Origin: an uncultured Campylobacter sp.
GTDB taxonomy: Bacteria; Campylobacterota; Campylobacteria; Campylobacterales; Campylobacteraceae
Direction of reading: 5' to 3'
Length of the DNA stretch: 26,925 nt
NCBI GenBank assembly: GCA_947090385.1
Contig: CAMUNZ010000008.1
Coordinates: 1-26,925, forward strand
Shown here: piece by piece, positions 15,188-23,728 of the stretch
Layout of the letters: every line of letters starts with the position of its first letter
Position numbering within the stretch: position 1 is the first letter of the stretch
Translations under genes and position numbers: made by a program
Notes under the pieces: model-generated
Database searches by the model: none
Told to the model about the DNA's origin: nothing
The model's input: only the letters and a program-made list of their open reading frames with translations

Positions 15188-16377
15188 TATTCATTCCTTA
15201 AAGTTTGTAAAACATCGATTTGTGTGGCTTTTTTGGCTGGATAATAAGATGAGATTGAAACTATTAAAATCGCCCCAAAAACAATAGATAAAAAATCAAC
15301 CACAGAAAGTTCCATCGGTAATTTACTAGATCCATAAACATCGGCTGGCAAATTTATGATATCAAAATTTCCAAACAACCAAACTCCAAAAAGCCCAAGC
15401 AATGTGCCAAAAATCACGCCACTTCCGCCAATTACCATGCCAAGAGCAAAAAAACATTTTTTAACTTCAGATTTACTCGCCCCAAGACTAAGCAAAAGCG
15501 CTATTTCTTGATGACGATTCATAACAGTCATCAATAAAGAACTAATTATATTTAAACTAGCAACTAAAATAATCAACATCAAAACTATAAAAAGTGCTCT
15601 TTTTTCCAATGCAAGCGCCGAAAAAAAATTTCCGTTTTGTTGCCACCAGCCAACAACATTTTGCCCGAAAGAAAGATTTTTTTCAATTTTTTTTATGTCT
15701 TCAAATGGATTGTCGCTATAAATATGGATTCCATCAAACATATCATTTTTATAGCCCAAAACAGCGCGAATTCCGCGAACATCTGCATAAATATAACTTT
15801 TATCATAAGCTATTAAACCAGAATTAAACTCACCTTTTGTAATAAATTTCTTCATTTTTGGTATCAATGAAAAACCGCTAGGATCATTTGCTGTAAAAAT
15901 CAAAATTATATCATCGCCATTTTTAAGCATAAACTCTTTTTTTAATCCACTTCCAATAATTAAATTAAATTTATCAAAACTTTTGTTTTTCACAGCATCA
16001 TTTATAACAGAATTAATCTGCTTTTCATCATCAAAATTTACACCAAAAACAACTCCGCCTTCTAAAAAATTTCCACTTTTTGCTATAACTTGCGAACTTA
16101 TATAAGGACTAAATTTTAAATTTGGAAATTTTGCCTTTAAATCATCAACATTTTTTTGCGAAACTTCACCTTTAAAAGATGAAAAAATCGTAATAGGATA
16201 ATTCATAGTAAAAAGTTTTCTTTCGAATTCTTTATCAAAACCATTCATTATAGCCATTGCAATTATCAAAACCATAAGCCCGATCGTAACGCCTAAAAAT
16301 GCCAAAATCGCGCTTAAAGTTATAAATGGCTGAGTTTTATCAAAACGTAAATATTTAAACAAAAGGTATTTAACCAT
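15187..16377 (-). CDS. Lipoprotein-releasing ABC transporter permease (LolC/LolE family)
   Basis: Inner-membrane permease of 396 residues in the LolC/E/FtsX family, which extracts lipoproteins from the inner membrane for hand-off to LolA. A typical N-terminus (KYLRFDKTQPFITLSAILAF) leads into the first membrane helix at about 20-45. A large periplasmic domain (about 50-250) follows. Three C-terminal helices come next: about 258-285 (RALFIVLMLIILVASLNIIS), about 305-335, and about 360-380. RHQEIALLLSLGAS near 288-302 is the usual coupling motif. Only one permease gene is present and no LolD ATPase is nearby. It directly abuts secA (zero-base gap). A single permease replacing LolC plus LolE is plausible for this phylum. 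Confidence 0.9.
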   Translation of the reverse strand: MVKYLLFKYLRFDKTQPFITLSAILAFLGVTIGLMVLIIAMAIMNGFDKEFERKLFTMNYPITIFSSFKGEVSQKNVDDLKAKFPNLKFSPYISSQVIAKSGNFLEGGVVFGVNFDDEKQINSVINDAVKNKSFDKFNLIIGSGLKKEFMLKNGDDIILIFTANDPSGFSLIPKMKKFITKGEFNSGLIAYDKSYIYADVRGIRAVLGYKNDMFDGIHIYSDNPFEDIKKIEKNLSFGQNVVGWWQQNGNFFSALALEKRALFIVLMLIILVASLNIISSLLMTVMNRHQEIALLLSLGASKSEVKKCFFALGMVIGGSGVIFGTLLGLFGVWLFGNFDIINLPADVYGSSKLPMELSVVDFLSIVFGAILIVSISSYYPAKKATQIDVLQTLRNE

Positions 16378-18930
16378 TTAGGCTAAAACTCCTTTTTTAG
16401 GACCACTTTTGCCACAACAATCTTTATATTTTTTACCACTTCCACAAGGGCAAGGTTGATTTCTAGCTGGTTTTTTATTCGAAATTTTTGATTTTTCTTC
16501 CATTTTATCTAAAACTTTGCTAACTTGTTCTTCTTCGCTTTGTTCGGCAAATCTTATGATTTGAAGCATTCTTACGCTATCTCTTTTAAGCCTTGCGACC
16601 AAATCCATGAACATATTGTAACTATCTTTTTTATACTCAGTAAGCGGATCTTTATGATTGTATCCACGAAGCCCGATTCCTGTTTTTAAAACATCCATTT
16701 GATAAAGATGCTCTCTCCAATCTTTATCAACAATTTGAAGATAAATTACTTTTTCTATCTCTTGTTTTTGTTTTTCGTCCAAAATTTTCATCTTCTCTTC
16801 ATAAGAATTTTGCAAAATTTCAGAAATTTTCGAAACTAATTCATTAAACTCAAGATCTTTTAAAATGTTTATATCTAAATCTTCTCCAGTTTCACTCAAA
16901 ATTTGCGCTTTTACAGATTCTAGATTAAATTCACTTTTTATACCACCATCAAAAATTTCATTATCATTTAAAATAGATACAACATAAGCCTTTCGATTTT
17001 CTTTTATTTTTTCATTTAAACTAAAATTTGGATCTAAAAGCTCATTTCGATATTTATATATAACTTTTCTTTGTTCATTTGCGACATCGTCATACTCTAA
17101 AATATGTTTTCTGGCTTCAAAATGCAAACTTTCTACCTTCTTTTGCGCATTTTCAACAGCCCTTGTTACAAGCTTGCTTTCTATGCTTTCGCCATCTTTT
17201 ATACCAAGTCGTTCCATAATACCTTTTAATTTATCGCTACCAAAAATTCTAAGCAAATTATCTTCTAAACTCAAAAAGAATCTGCTCTGTCCAGGATCGC
17301 CTTGACGGCCACTTCGTCCGCGAAGTTGATTATCTATCCTTCTACTTTCATGCCTTTCAGTTCCTATTATATAAAGTCCGCCAAGAAATTTTATCTCATC
17401 ATCTATTTTGATATCGACACCACGACCAGCCATATTTGTAGCGATAGTAACAGCACCTTTTGCACCAGCATTTAAAATAATTTGCGCCTCTTTTTCATGA
17501 TTTTTAGCATTTAAAACAGAATGTGCTATGCCAGCTTTTGATAATAAATTATGTAAAATTTCGCTTTTTTCTATAGAGGCAGTTCCTACTAAAACAGGCT
17601 GTCCTTTTGCATTTGCTTTTTTTATCTCTTCTATAACTGAATTAAATTTTTCTCTTTCTGTTTTGAAAATCACATCATCAAAATCTTGCCTTATAACTGG
17701 TAAATTTGTAGGTATAGAAATAACATCTAATTTGTAAATTTGACTAAACTCTGTGGCTTCTGTCTGCGCAGTTCCAGTCATTCCAGCTAATTTTTTATAA
17801 AGTCTAAAATAGTTTTGAAAAGTAATGTCTGCTAATGTTTGACTCTCTTCTTGAATTTTAACTCCCTCTTTTGCTTCAAGCGCTTGATGAAGTCCTTCAC
17901 TAAAACGCCTTCCTTCACTTAAACGACCAGTAAATTCATCAACTATTACAACTTGAGCGTCTTTTACTACATAATCAACATCTTTTTTAAATAGATAATT
18001 TGCTTTTAAAGCCTGATCTAAATAATGTGACAAAACGGAATTTTCCATACTATAAAGATTATCTACGCCAAAAAGCTTTTCTGCTTTTGTAATTCCTCTT
18101 TCTGTAATCATAATCGCACGATTTTTTTCATCGACCACAAAATCACCTGTGGCTTTTTCTTCTGGAGTTTGTGCAGCAACGCCTTGTTTCATTTGCAAAG
18201 CAACTTCGTTTGCTTTTGTATAACCATCAAGTGTGTGATTTGTAGGACCAGAAATTATAAGTGGTGTTCTTGCTTCATCTATTAAAATACTATCAACCTC
18301 ATCCACGATAACAAAATTATGCTCTCTTTGGACTTTATCTTCAAATCTAAATTTCATATTATCACGCAAATAATCAAAGCCAAATTCGTTATTTGTCCCA
18401 TAAGTTATATCACAATCATAAGCCGCTTTTCTAACTTCATCGTTATACACGCCACCTACGACGACGCCAACGCTAAGCCCTAAAAAGTTATAAATTTCTC
18501 CCATTTGTTTAGCATCGCGTTTTGCTAAATAATCATTTACAGTTACAACATGAACACCTTTTTTTGTCATGGCATTTAAAACAACTGGCAATGTAGCAAC
18601 CAAAGTTTTTCCTTCGCCCGTTTTCATCTCTGCTATTTTTCCATCATTTAAAACCATTCCGCCGATTAATTGAACATCAAAATGTCTCATTTTCAAAACT
18701 CTGGAGCTAGTTTCTCTAACAATGGCAAAAACATCATTTAAAACATCATCTAAATTTGTACCATTTTCGACAAGTTTTTTAAAATCATTAAAACTATTTT
18801 TTAACTCGTCATCGCTTAATTTTTGATATTTTTCTTCAAGTGAGTTTATCTCTTTAAGTCTTTTAAAATATTTTTTTAGTTCTCTGTCGTTTTGCGTACC
18901 AAAAATTTTTTTAAATATATTTTTAACCAT
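16378..18930 (-). CDS. secA: Preprotein translocase ATPase SecA
   Basis: Motor ATPase of the Sec pathway, 850 residues. Walker A MKTGEGKT is at 102-109 and the DEVD box at 210-213. The preprotein cross-linking domain, helical wing and scaffold regions follow in normal order (GRRFSEGLHQALEAKEGVKI, MAGRGVDI, GTERHESRRIDNQLRGRSGRQGD is split by the usual motifs). The C-terminal tail holds the zinc-binding CPCGSGKKYKDCC motif for SecB/lipid contacts. The start at 18930 has AAGGCG upstream and the conserved MVKNIFKKIFGTQNDRE opening. It is divergent from lolA and followed without gap by the Lol permease. Confidence 0.99.
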   Translation of the reverse strand: MVKNIFKKIFGTQNDRELKKYFKRLKEINSLEEKYQKLSDDELKNSFNDFKKLVENGTNLDDVLNDVFAIVRETSSRVLKMRHFDVQLIGGMVLNDGKIAEMKTGEGKTLVATLPVVLNAMTKKGVHVVTVNDYLAKRDAKQMGEIYNFLGLSVGVVVGGVYNDEVRKAAYDCDITYGTNNEFGFDYLRDNMKFRFEDKVQREHNFVIVDEVDSILIDEARTPLIISGPTNHTLDGYTKANEVALQMKQGVAAQTPEEKATGDFVVDEKNRAIMITERGITKAEKLFGVDNLYSMENSVLSHYLDQALKANYLFKKDVDYVVKDAQVVIVDEFTGRLSEGRRFSEGLHQALEAKEGVKIQEESQTLADITFQNYFRLYKKLAGMTGTAQTEATEFSQIYKLDVISIPTNLPVIRQDFDDVIFKTEREKFNSVIEEIKKANAKGQPVLVGTASIEKSEILHNLLSKAGIAHSVLNAKNHEKEAQIILNAGAKGAVTIATNMAGRGVDIKIDDEIKFLGGLYIIGTERHESRRIDNQLRGRSGRQGDPGQSRFFLSLEDNLLRIFGSDKLKGIMERLGIKDGESIESKLVTRAVENAQKKVESLHFEARKHILEYDDVANEQRKVIYKYRNELLDPNFSLNEKIKENRKAYVVSILNDNEIFDGGIKSEFNLESVKAQILSETGEDLDINILKDLEFNELVSKISEILQNSYEEKMKILDEKQKQEIEKVIYLQIVDKDWREHLYQMDVLKTGIGLRGYNHKDPLTEYKKDSYNMFMDLVARLKRDSVRMLQIIRFAEQSEEEQVSKVLDKMEEKSKISNKKPARNQPCPCGSGKKYKDCCGKSGPKKGVLA

Positions 18931-18960
18931 TTTTCGCCTTAAAATAAAAATAAAGCCTTG

Positions 18961-18969
18961 ATTTTAACA
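18961..18969 (-). promoter_or_regulatory. Extended -10 promoter for secA
   Basis: The minus strand reads TGT-TAAAAT (TAAAAT at 18966-18961), an extended -10 that places the transcript start near 18954, about 24 bases before the secA ATG. It forms a perfect 9-base inverted repeat with the lolA-side element at 18986-18994. Confidence 0.5.
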
Positions 18970-18985
18970 TACATTTAATTAATTT

Positions 18986-18994
18986 TGTTAAAAT
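18986..18994 (+). promoter_or_regulatory. Extended -10 promoter for lolA
   Basis: The plus strand reads TGT-TAAAAT, predicting a start near 19001 and a leader of about 25 bases to the lolA ATG. A second TATAAA at about 19006 would leave too short a leader. The 95-base secA-lolA gap holds these two mirrored elements and an AT-rich core (TTAATTAA) between them. Confidence 0.5.
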
Positions 18995-19025
18995 TTTCTA
19001 GTTTTTTATAAAATAAAGGAAACTT

Positions 19026-19541
19026 ATGAAACTTTTTAATATAATTTTTATATTTATCTTTTTTGGTTTTTTAAATGCATCTGATATAAAATTTCAAAAT
19101 TTATCAGCAAATTTTACTCAAATAGTAAAAAATTCAAACTCGCAAATAAAATATAGCGGAAATTTCATAATCGACGAAAATAGAGCTTTTTGGAAATATG
19201 AAAAACCGATTGAAAAATTTGTATATTTTGATGGAAAAATTTTTACTCAAATTGAGCCAAATTTAGAACAAGCCATAGTTACAAAAATACAAAATGCACC
19301 AAATTTAACTCAAATTTTTGCGATTTCTAAAAAAATTTCAAAAGATTTTTATAAGGCAGTTTATAATGAAACAACTTATGAAATTTGGACTAAAAACTCA
19401 CTTCCGATAAAAATAAAATACGAGGATAAATTAGCAAATTTAATAGAAATAAACTTGACAAAAATACAGAAAAATCAAAATCTAAAAGACGAAATTTTTA
19501 CACCAAAAATTCCATCAAATTACGATGTTATAAATAATTAA
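19026..19541 (+). CDS. lolA: Outer-membrane lipoprotein carrier protein LolA
   Basis: Periplasmic chaperone of 171 residues that ferries lipoproteins from the Lol permease to the outer membrane. The signal peptide covers about residues 1-18 (MKLFNIIFIFIFFGFLNA). The LolA core follows: LSANFTQIVKNSNSQIKYSG, then RAFWKYEKPIEKFVYFDGK, the conserved F/W-x-Y-x-x-P stretch after an N-terminal Phe-Thr-Gln motif. Shine-Dalgarno AAAGGA sits just upstream of the ATG. It diverges from secA and the Lol permease, which is the expected functional grouping. No LolB is visible, consistent with its absence outside beta/gamma proteobacteria. Confidence 0.93.
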   Translation: MKLFNIIFIFIFFGFLNASDIKFQNLSANFTQIVKNSNSQIKYSGNFIIDENRAFWKYEKPIEKFVYFDGKIFTQIEPNLEQAIVTKIQNAPNLTQIFAISKKISKDFYKAVYNETTYEIWTKNSLPIKIKYEDKLANLIEINLTKIQKNQNLKDEIFTPKIPSNYDVINN

Positions 19542-19894
19542 ATAGAATTTATATATGCGTCTATTTTTTGTTTTAGTGGTGTTAAATAATAATTTATGAT
19601 TTTTTCCACGACAGCTAAACTTATATCTTTAAAATCTGGTTTTGTAGCATTTTTAATAGCTTTTAAGCCGATTATATCTTTTTGTGAAAATATATCTTTC
19701 AAACTTCCACCATCATAAACAATTTTATCAATATCTTCTTTGCAAATAATAAGATGAAAAATAATCGCCGGCTCGCAGAATTTATCATCGTTTAAAGCTT
19801 GTGTTATCCCGCCATTTGCTTCACAAATTTCAAAAATCGCTTCGATTCTTTTTGATATATCTTTTAAATACCTAAGACCAAATTCGTTAATCAT
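19538..19894 (-). CDS. HepT-like (DUF86-type) small helical protein, catalytic motif degenerate
   Basis: A 118-residue helical protein. The opening RYLKDISKRIEAIFEI, the middle DKFCEPAIIFHLIICKEDIDK and the closing DISLAVVEKIINYYLTPLK run parallel to HepT/DUF86 proteins, which usually have AV...LxxIGEAxxK and IDLEIVWxIIxNDLPPLK at these places. The part that should read RNxxxHxY, the HepT ribonuclease or AMPylation motif, is here LKAIKNATKPDF, with neither Arg nor His in place. No MNT-type nucleotidyltransferase partner lies beside it. Its stop overlaps the lolA stop (TTAA). It has a good Shine-Dalgarno (AAGGAAAAGT). It may be an inactive relic, or a helical binding protein with another role. 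The family call is from remembered pattern, not a search. Confidence 0.6.
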   Translation of the reverse strand: MINEFGLRYLKDISKRIEAIFEICEANGGITQALNDDKFCEPAIIFHLIICKEDIDKIVYDGGSLKDIFSQKDIIGLKAIKNATKPDFKDISLAVVEKIINYYLTPLKQKIDAYINSI

Positions 19895-19922
19895 ACTTTT
19901 CCTTATAAGTAAAATTTATAGG

Positions 19923-19928
19923 ATTTTA
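19923..19928 (-). promoter_or_regulatory. Candidate -10 for the HepT-like gene
   Basis: The minus strand reads TTG-TAAAAT, with TAAAAT at 19928-19923, predicting a leader of about 20 bases before the ATG at 19894. It sits between the gene and the hairpin at 19946-19976. The match is fair but the background is AT-rich. Confidence 0.35.
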
Positions 19929-19945
19929 CAACATTTTTTATATTT

Positions 19946-19976
19946 TTTGGGCAAAATTTTTAAAATTTCGCCCAAA
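19946..19976 (+). terminator. Hairpin with U-run on plus strand, between HepT-like gene and malic enzyme
   Basis: The stem TTTGGGC with GCCCAAA (7 base pairs), one mismatch, then at least five further A-T pairs, closes a small loop. On the plus strand it is followed by TTTTTAA, a usable U-run. On the minus strand it is followed by A-rich sequence. It lies 3 bases beyond the malic enzyme stop. It may stop lolA read-through going plus-ward or work weakly in both directions. Confidence 0.5.
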
Positions 19977-19979
19977 TTT

Positions 19980-21245
19980 TTAATGCATTTTTTTTAATTT
20001 TTTCACATATTCGTCATAATCAAAACTCTCAACTCCTGCTACTTTATCATCAAAAGCAGCTTTTGCAACGGCTGGAGCGACGCAATATAAAACACACGGA
20101 TCAAATGGTTTTGGAATTATATAATCTTTTCCAAATTCTAATTTTTCAACTCCATATTTTTCGCAAATTTCTTTAGAAACTGGTTTTGTGGCAAGTTCGG
20201 CGATAGCAAGTGCTGCGGCTTTTTTCATGTTTTCTGTGATTTTTTTAGCTTTTACATCTAAAGCACCTCTAAAAATAAAAGGAAATCCTAAAACATTATT
20301 TACTTGATTTGGATAATCGCTTCTGCCTGTTCCCATCATAACATCATCTCGCACACTTTCAACTTCTTCTGGCAAAATTTCAGGTATAGGATTTGCTAAA
20401 GCAAAAATTATAGGATCTTTTGACATCGATTTGACCATATCTTTTGTTAAAATTCCAGGTTTGCTAAGCCCTAAAAACATATCGGCATCTTTTATCGCTT
20501 CACTTAAAGTTGAAATTTCAGAATCTATCCTAAATTCCTCTTTTTCTGGAGTTAAATCTTTACGATTTTTATTTATAACGCCTTTTGAATCAACTAAAAT
20601 TATATTTTTTGCGCCAAAACTTTTATACATTTTTGCACAAGCAATTCCAGCAGCACCAGCTCCGCTAATTACAATTTTTATATTTTCTATTTTTTTACCA
20701 TTTATTTTTATGGCATTTAAAAGCCCAGCACTTGTGATTATCGCTGTGCCATGTTGATCGTCATGCATAATAGGTATATTTACACTTTCTTGCAATTTTT
20801 TTTCTATATAAAAGCATTTTGGAGCTCTTATATCTTCAAGATTAATTCCGCCAAAAGTAACACTTATAGCCTTGCAAATTTCAACGATTTTATCTGGATC
20901 TTTTTCGTTTATTTCTATATCAAAAGCATCGACATTTGCAAATTTTTTAAATAAAATAGATTTTCCTTCCATTACAGGTTTTGCAGCTTGCGCACCGATA
21001 TCGCCAAGTCCTAAAACCGCCGTTCCATCGCTAATTACAGCAACTAAATTTGATTTATTTGTATATTTATAAGCTAATTCATTATTTTCTTTAATCTCTT
21101 CACAAGGAAAAGCAACACCAGGCGAATAAGCAATTGATAAATCATGTGCATCGTCACATTTTGTCTTTGTATAAACGCCGATTTTCCCACCTATATGATA
21201 TTCTAAACTTTCATCTTTTGTAACTTTTTTTACACCTTTTGACAT
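19980..21245 (-). CDS. Malic enzyme (malate dehydrogenase, oxaloacetate-decarboxylating)
   Basis: Converts malate to pyruvate and CO2 with NAD(P) reduction, 421 residues. It contains the malic domain signatures YSPGVA (40-45), GTAVLGLGDIG (74-84) and DDQHGT (162-167). A Rossmann nucleotide-binding GAGAAG lies at 195-200. GTGRSDYPNQVNNVLGFPFIF near 315-335 is typical. It lacks the C-terminal phosphotransacetylase-like domain of MaeB, so it is the short type. NAD versus NADP preference cannot be assigned with confidence. Position next to gltX matches C. jejuni. A strong AAGGAG precedes the ATG; a possible -10 (TACAAT, 21286-21281) lies in the 52-base gap. Confidence 0.93.
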   Translation of the reverse strand: MSKGVKKVTKDESLEYHIGGKIGVYTKTKCDDAHDLSIAYSPGVAFPCEEIKENNELAYKYTNKSNLVAVISDGTAVLGLGDIGAQAAKPVMEGKSILFKKFANVDAFDIEINEKDPDKIVEICKAISVTFGGINLEDIRAPKCFYIEKKLQESVNIPIMHDDQHGTAIITSAGLLNAIKINGKKIENIKIVISGAGAAGIACAKMYKSFGAKNIILVDSKGVINKNRKDLTPEKEEFRIDSEISTLSEAIKDADMFLGLSKPGILTKDMVKSMSKDPIIFALANPIPEILPEEVESVRDDVMMGTGRSDYPNQVNNVLGFPFIFRGALDVKAKKITENMKKAAALAIAELATKPVSKEICEKYGVEKLEFGKDYIIPKPFDPCVLYCVAPAVAKAAFDDKVAGVESFDYDEYVKKLKKMH

Positions 21246-21297
21246 ATTTTCTCCTTAAGTTAAATTTAAAAAATTTGAAGATTGTAATAAAATAAAC

Positions 21298-22680
21298 TTA
21301 TTTAAATTTTAAGAGTTTCGAAATTCTAATTTGTGTTTCATCTTTTCCTATAACTTCCATAACTTCAAAAATCGAAGGGCTTACGCTAGTACCAGTAATA
21401 GCCACTCTTAAAGGTTGCGCTAAATCTTTTAATTTCGCATTTTCTTTTTGCAAAAATTCATTTGTTAAATTTTCAAATTCTTCTGTATTTTTAGCATTAG
21501 AATTTTCTAAAATTTTCGCGAAATTTTCCAATAATTTCTTTGAATTTTCATTTATAAATTTATTATAAGCTTTTTCTTCATATTTTTCTGGCTGATTTAT
21601 GATATTTAAAGCTCCGTTTTTTAAATCAATCAAAGTTTTTGCTCTTTCTTTTAAAATTTCAAAAAGCAATTCGCCGTTTTTTATCTCATCAAATTTTATA
21701 TCAAAATCTTTCATAATCTCGCATAATCTATCGAATTTTAACTCTTTTATATAATGCGCATTTAGCCAATCAAGTTTTGAGATATTGTAAGTTGAAGAGG
21801 ATTTGTTTATATTATGCGGATCGAAAAATTTTTTCATATCATCAAGCGAGAAAATTTCATCATCGCTGTGACTCCAGCCAAGTCTTACCAAAAAGTTTAA
21901 TAAAGCTTCAGGCAAATATCCCATTTTTTTATATTCCATAACATCAGTTGCCCCGTGTCTTTTAGATAATTTTTTGCCATCGCTTCCATTTATCATAGCG
22001 ACATGAAAAAACTCAGGAATTTTAAATCCAAGCGCATTGTAAAGCACGATTTGTTTTGGAGTGTTTGATAAATGATCATCGCCTCTTATAACATGCGTTA
22101 TGCCTTTTAAAGCATCATCTACAACGACTGTAAAATTATAAGTTGGCGTTCCATCGCTTCTTGCTATTATAAAATCATCAAGCATATCAGCGCAATTAAA
22201 TTTAACATCGCCTTTTATGCCATCGCAAAATTCTATAACTCCATCAATCGGCGCTTTTATACGTATTACAGGATCTATTCCAGCAGGCGGAGTTCCTTTA
22301 AAATCTCTGTATCTTCCATCATATTTTGGACGTTCTTTTCTTGCTTCTTGCTCTTTTCGCAAAGCATCGAGTTCGTCCTTGCTCATATAACATTTATAAG
22401 CTTTACCTTCATCAAGAAGTTTTTGAATATAAAATTTATAAATATCAAATCTTTCTGATTGATACCAAATTTCGTCGTCGTAATCTAGACCACACCATTT
22501 AAAAGCTTCTAAAATGGCTTTTGTAGCCTCTTTAGAATTTCTTTTTAAATCTGTATCTTCTATCCTTAAGACAAATTTTCCACCATTTGCGCGAGCAAAT
22601 AGATAACTATAAAGCGCAGTTCTAAGTCCGCCAACATGCAAATAACCAGTCGGCGAAGGTGCAAAACGAGTTACTATCAT
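21298..22680 (-). CDS. gltX: Glutamyl-tRNA synthetase (second-type GluRS, possibly tRNA-Gln charging)
   Basis: Class I aminoacyl-tRNA synthetase of 460 residues. The HIGH-like motif is HVGG at 15-18 (APSPTGYLHVGGLRTA) and the KMSKS-like motif is KLSKRHG at 237-243. The catalytic domain contains RIEDTD and VIRGDDHLSNTPKQ. An anticodon-binding helical domain fills the C-terminus. Campylobacter and Helicobacter carry two GluRS paralogues, one of which charges tRNA-Gln with glutamate for GatCAB. This copy sits in the place of the paralogue called gltX2 in C. jejuni, but specificity is not visible here. Divergent to the SurA-like gene. Confidence 0.93.
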   Translation of the reverse strand: MIVTRFAPSPTGYLHVGGLRTALYSYLFARANGGKFVLRIEDTDLKRNSKEATKAILEAFKWCGLDYDDEIWYQSERFDIYKFYIQKLLDEGKAYKCYMSKDELDALRKEQEARKERPKYDGRYRDFKGTPPAGIDPVIRIKAPIDGVIEFCDGIKGDVKFNCADMLDDFIIARSDGTPTYNFTVVVDDALKGITHVIRGDDHLSNTPKQIVLYNALGFKIPEFFHVAMINGSDGKKLSKRHGATDVMEYKKMGYLPEALLNFLVRLGWSHSDDEIFSLDDMKKFFDPHNINKSSSTYNISKLDWLNAHYIKELKFDRLCEIMKDFDIKFDEIKNGELLFEILKERAKTLIDLKNGALNIINQPEKYEEKAYNKFINENSKKLLENFAKILENSNAKNTEEFENLTNEFLQKENAKLKDLAQPLRVAITGTSVSPSIFEVMEVIGKDETQIRISKLLKFK

Positions 22681-22733
22681 AATTTTTCCTTGCTTTGTTT
22701 AATATGATTTACTTTTTTTTATTAAAATTGCCG

Positions 22734-22739
22734 ATTATA
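22734..22739 (-). promoter_or_regulatory. TATAAT -10 for gltX in divergent gap
   Basis: The minus strand has TTTTTTATATAATCGG, a perfect TATAAT at 22739-22734 behind T-rich sequence, giving a leader of about 47 bases to gltX. The same AT-rich patch (TATATAA on plus) is also the best candidate for the SurA-like gene, whose Shine-Dalgarno AAAGG lies eight bases before its ATG. Confidence 0.45.
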
Positions 22740-22768
22740 TAAAAAATTAAGTTATAAAGGTTTTAAAA

Positions 22769-23587
22769 ATGAAACAAATTCTTTTTGTGTTGTTAATTTT
22801 GGGATTTTCTCAAGCAAAAATAGTAAATTCCGTCATAGCAAACGTAAATAATGAGCCGATCACACAATACGAATTTAACGAAACTTTAAAAAAATTCGGT
22901 GGCAATAAAAAAAATGCCCTTGATACTTTGATAAATGATAAATTGATAGAACATCAAATAAAAATTTTAAATATCACAGCTGAGCCTTTTGAAATAGAAA
23001 AACGAATTTCACAAATCGCTCAACAAAATAAATTATCAATTCAAAATTTTCAAAAACAAGTCGCAAAACATATGAGTTTGGGGCAATTTAGACAAGAAAT
23101 AGCAAATTCTATAAAACAAGAAAAGCTTTTTAGTTCTATTTTTCAAAACTCAAATCAAAATATAACTTTAGAACAAGCGCAGAGATTTTATAAACAAAAT
23201 TCTCATCTTTTTTCAAATTTTACAAATGTTAATGTTGTGAGATTTTTTTCTACAGATTATGAAATTTTAGATAATTTTGCAAGACAAAAAACAAAATCAA
23301 CACAAGGAATAATAATTTCAAATGAAAATTTCAATCTAAGCGCGATAAATCCAAAAATAGCAGACATTTTAAATCAAATTCCAATAAAAACTTTAACTCC
23401 GATTTTTGAAACAAACGGAGGTTATGAAATGTTTGTCGTCACAAATAAAAATGGCGCAAAAATAAAAAGTTTTGACAGCGTAAAAGATCAAATTCTTATA
23501 GAACTTGTAAAAAAAGATAGACAAAAAGAGTTGATTTCTTATTTGGATAAACTTAAAACAAAAGCAACGATAAAATTTATAAAATAA
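22769..23587 (+). CDS. SurA-like periplasmic chaperone / peptidyl-prolyl isomerase
   Basis: Periplasmic folding factor of 272 residues for outer-membrane proteins, homologous by position to Cj1289 of C. jejuni. The signal peptide covers about residues 1-16 (MKQILFVLLILGFSQA). A SurA N-terminal domain follows: IVNSVIANVNNEPITQYEF, then LIEHQIKILNI and QIAQQNKLSIQNFQK. One shortened parvulin-like domain lies at about 130-235, ending ETNGGYEMFVVT. A C-terminal helix (QKELISYLDKLK) closes the chaperone fold, and the final TIKFIK strand is typical. With only one diverged parvulin domain, isomerase activity is uncertain. The gene is divergent from gltX and is followed by a terminator-like hairpin. 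Confidence 0.88.
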   Translation: MKQILFVLLILGFSQAKIVNSVIANVNNEPITQYEFNETLKKFGGNKKNALDTLINDKLIEHQIKILNITAEPFEIEKRISQIAQQNKLSIQNFQKQVAKHMSLGQFRQEIANSIKQEKLFSSIFQNSNQNITLEQAQRFYKQNSHLFSNFTNVNVVRFFSTDYEILDNFARQKTKSTQGIIISNENFNLSAINPKIADILNQIPIKTLTPIFETNGGYEMFVVTNKNGAKIKSFDSVKDQILIELVKKDRQKELISYLDKLKTKATIKFIK

Positions 23588-23592
23588 AATTA

Positions 23593-23622
23593 GCGGGTTA
23601 TGTTGATTTAATCATAATCCGC
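23593..23622 (+). terminator. Terminator-like hairpin after the SurA-like gene
   Basis: The stem GCGGGTTATG with CATAATCCGC gives ten pairs, one of them G-U, around a 10-base loop. It begins five bases after the stop codon. The tail AATTTTAAAAA has only a short U-run, but placement and stem fit an intrinsic terminator. The 325-base stretch to the next plus-strand gene otherwise holds only the tRNA and its promoter. Confidence 0.6.
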
Positions 23623-23728
23623 AATTTTAAAAACAATAAACTACATTTTTAAAATCCATCAAAAAGCCACCATTTAGGCATTTGCTACAGATAAAAAAAT
23701 AAAAATAAAATGATTTAAAAAAGTGAAA

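Noticed and set aside
20431..21072. Several plus-strand open frames opposite malic enzyme
   Set aside because: They overlap a clear conserved gene on the other strand and have no initiation signals or recognisable content.
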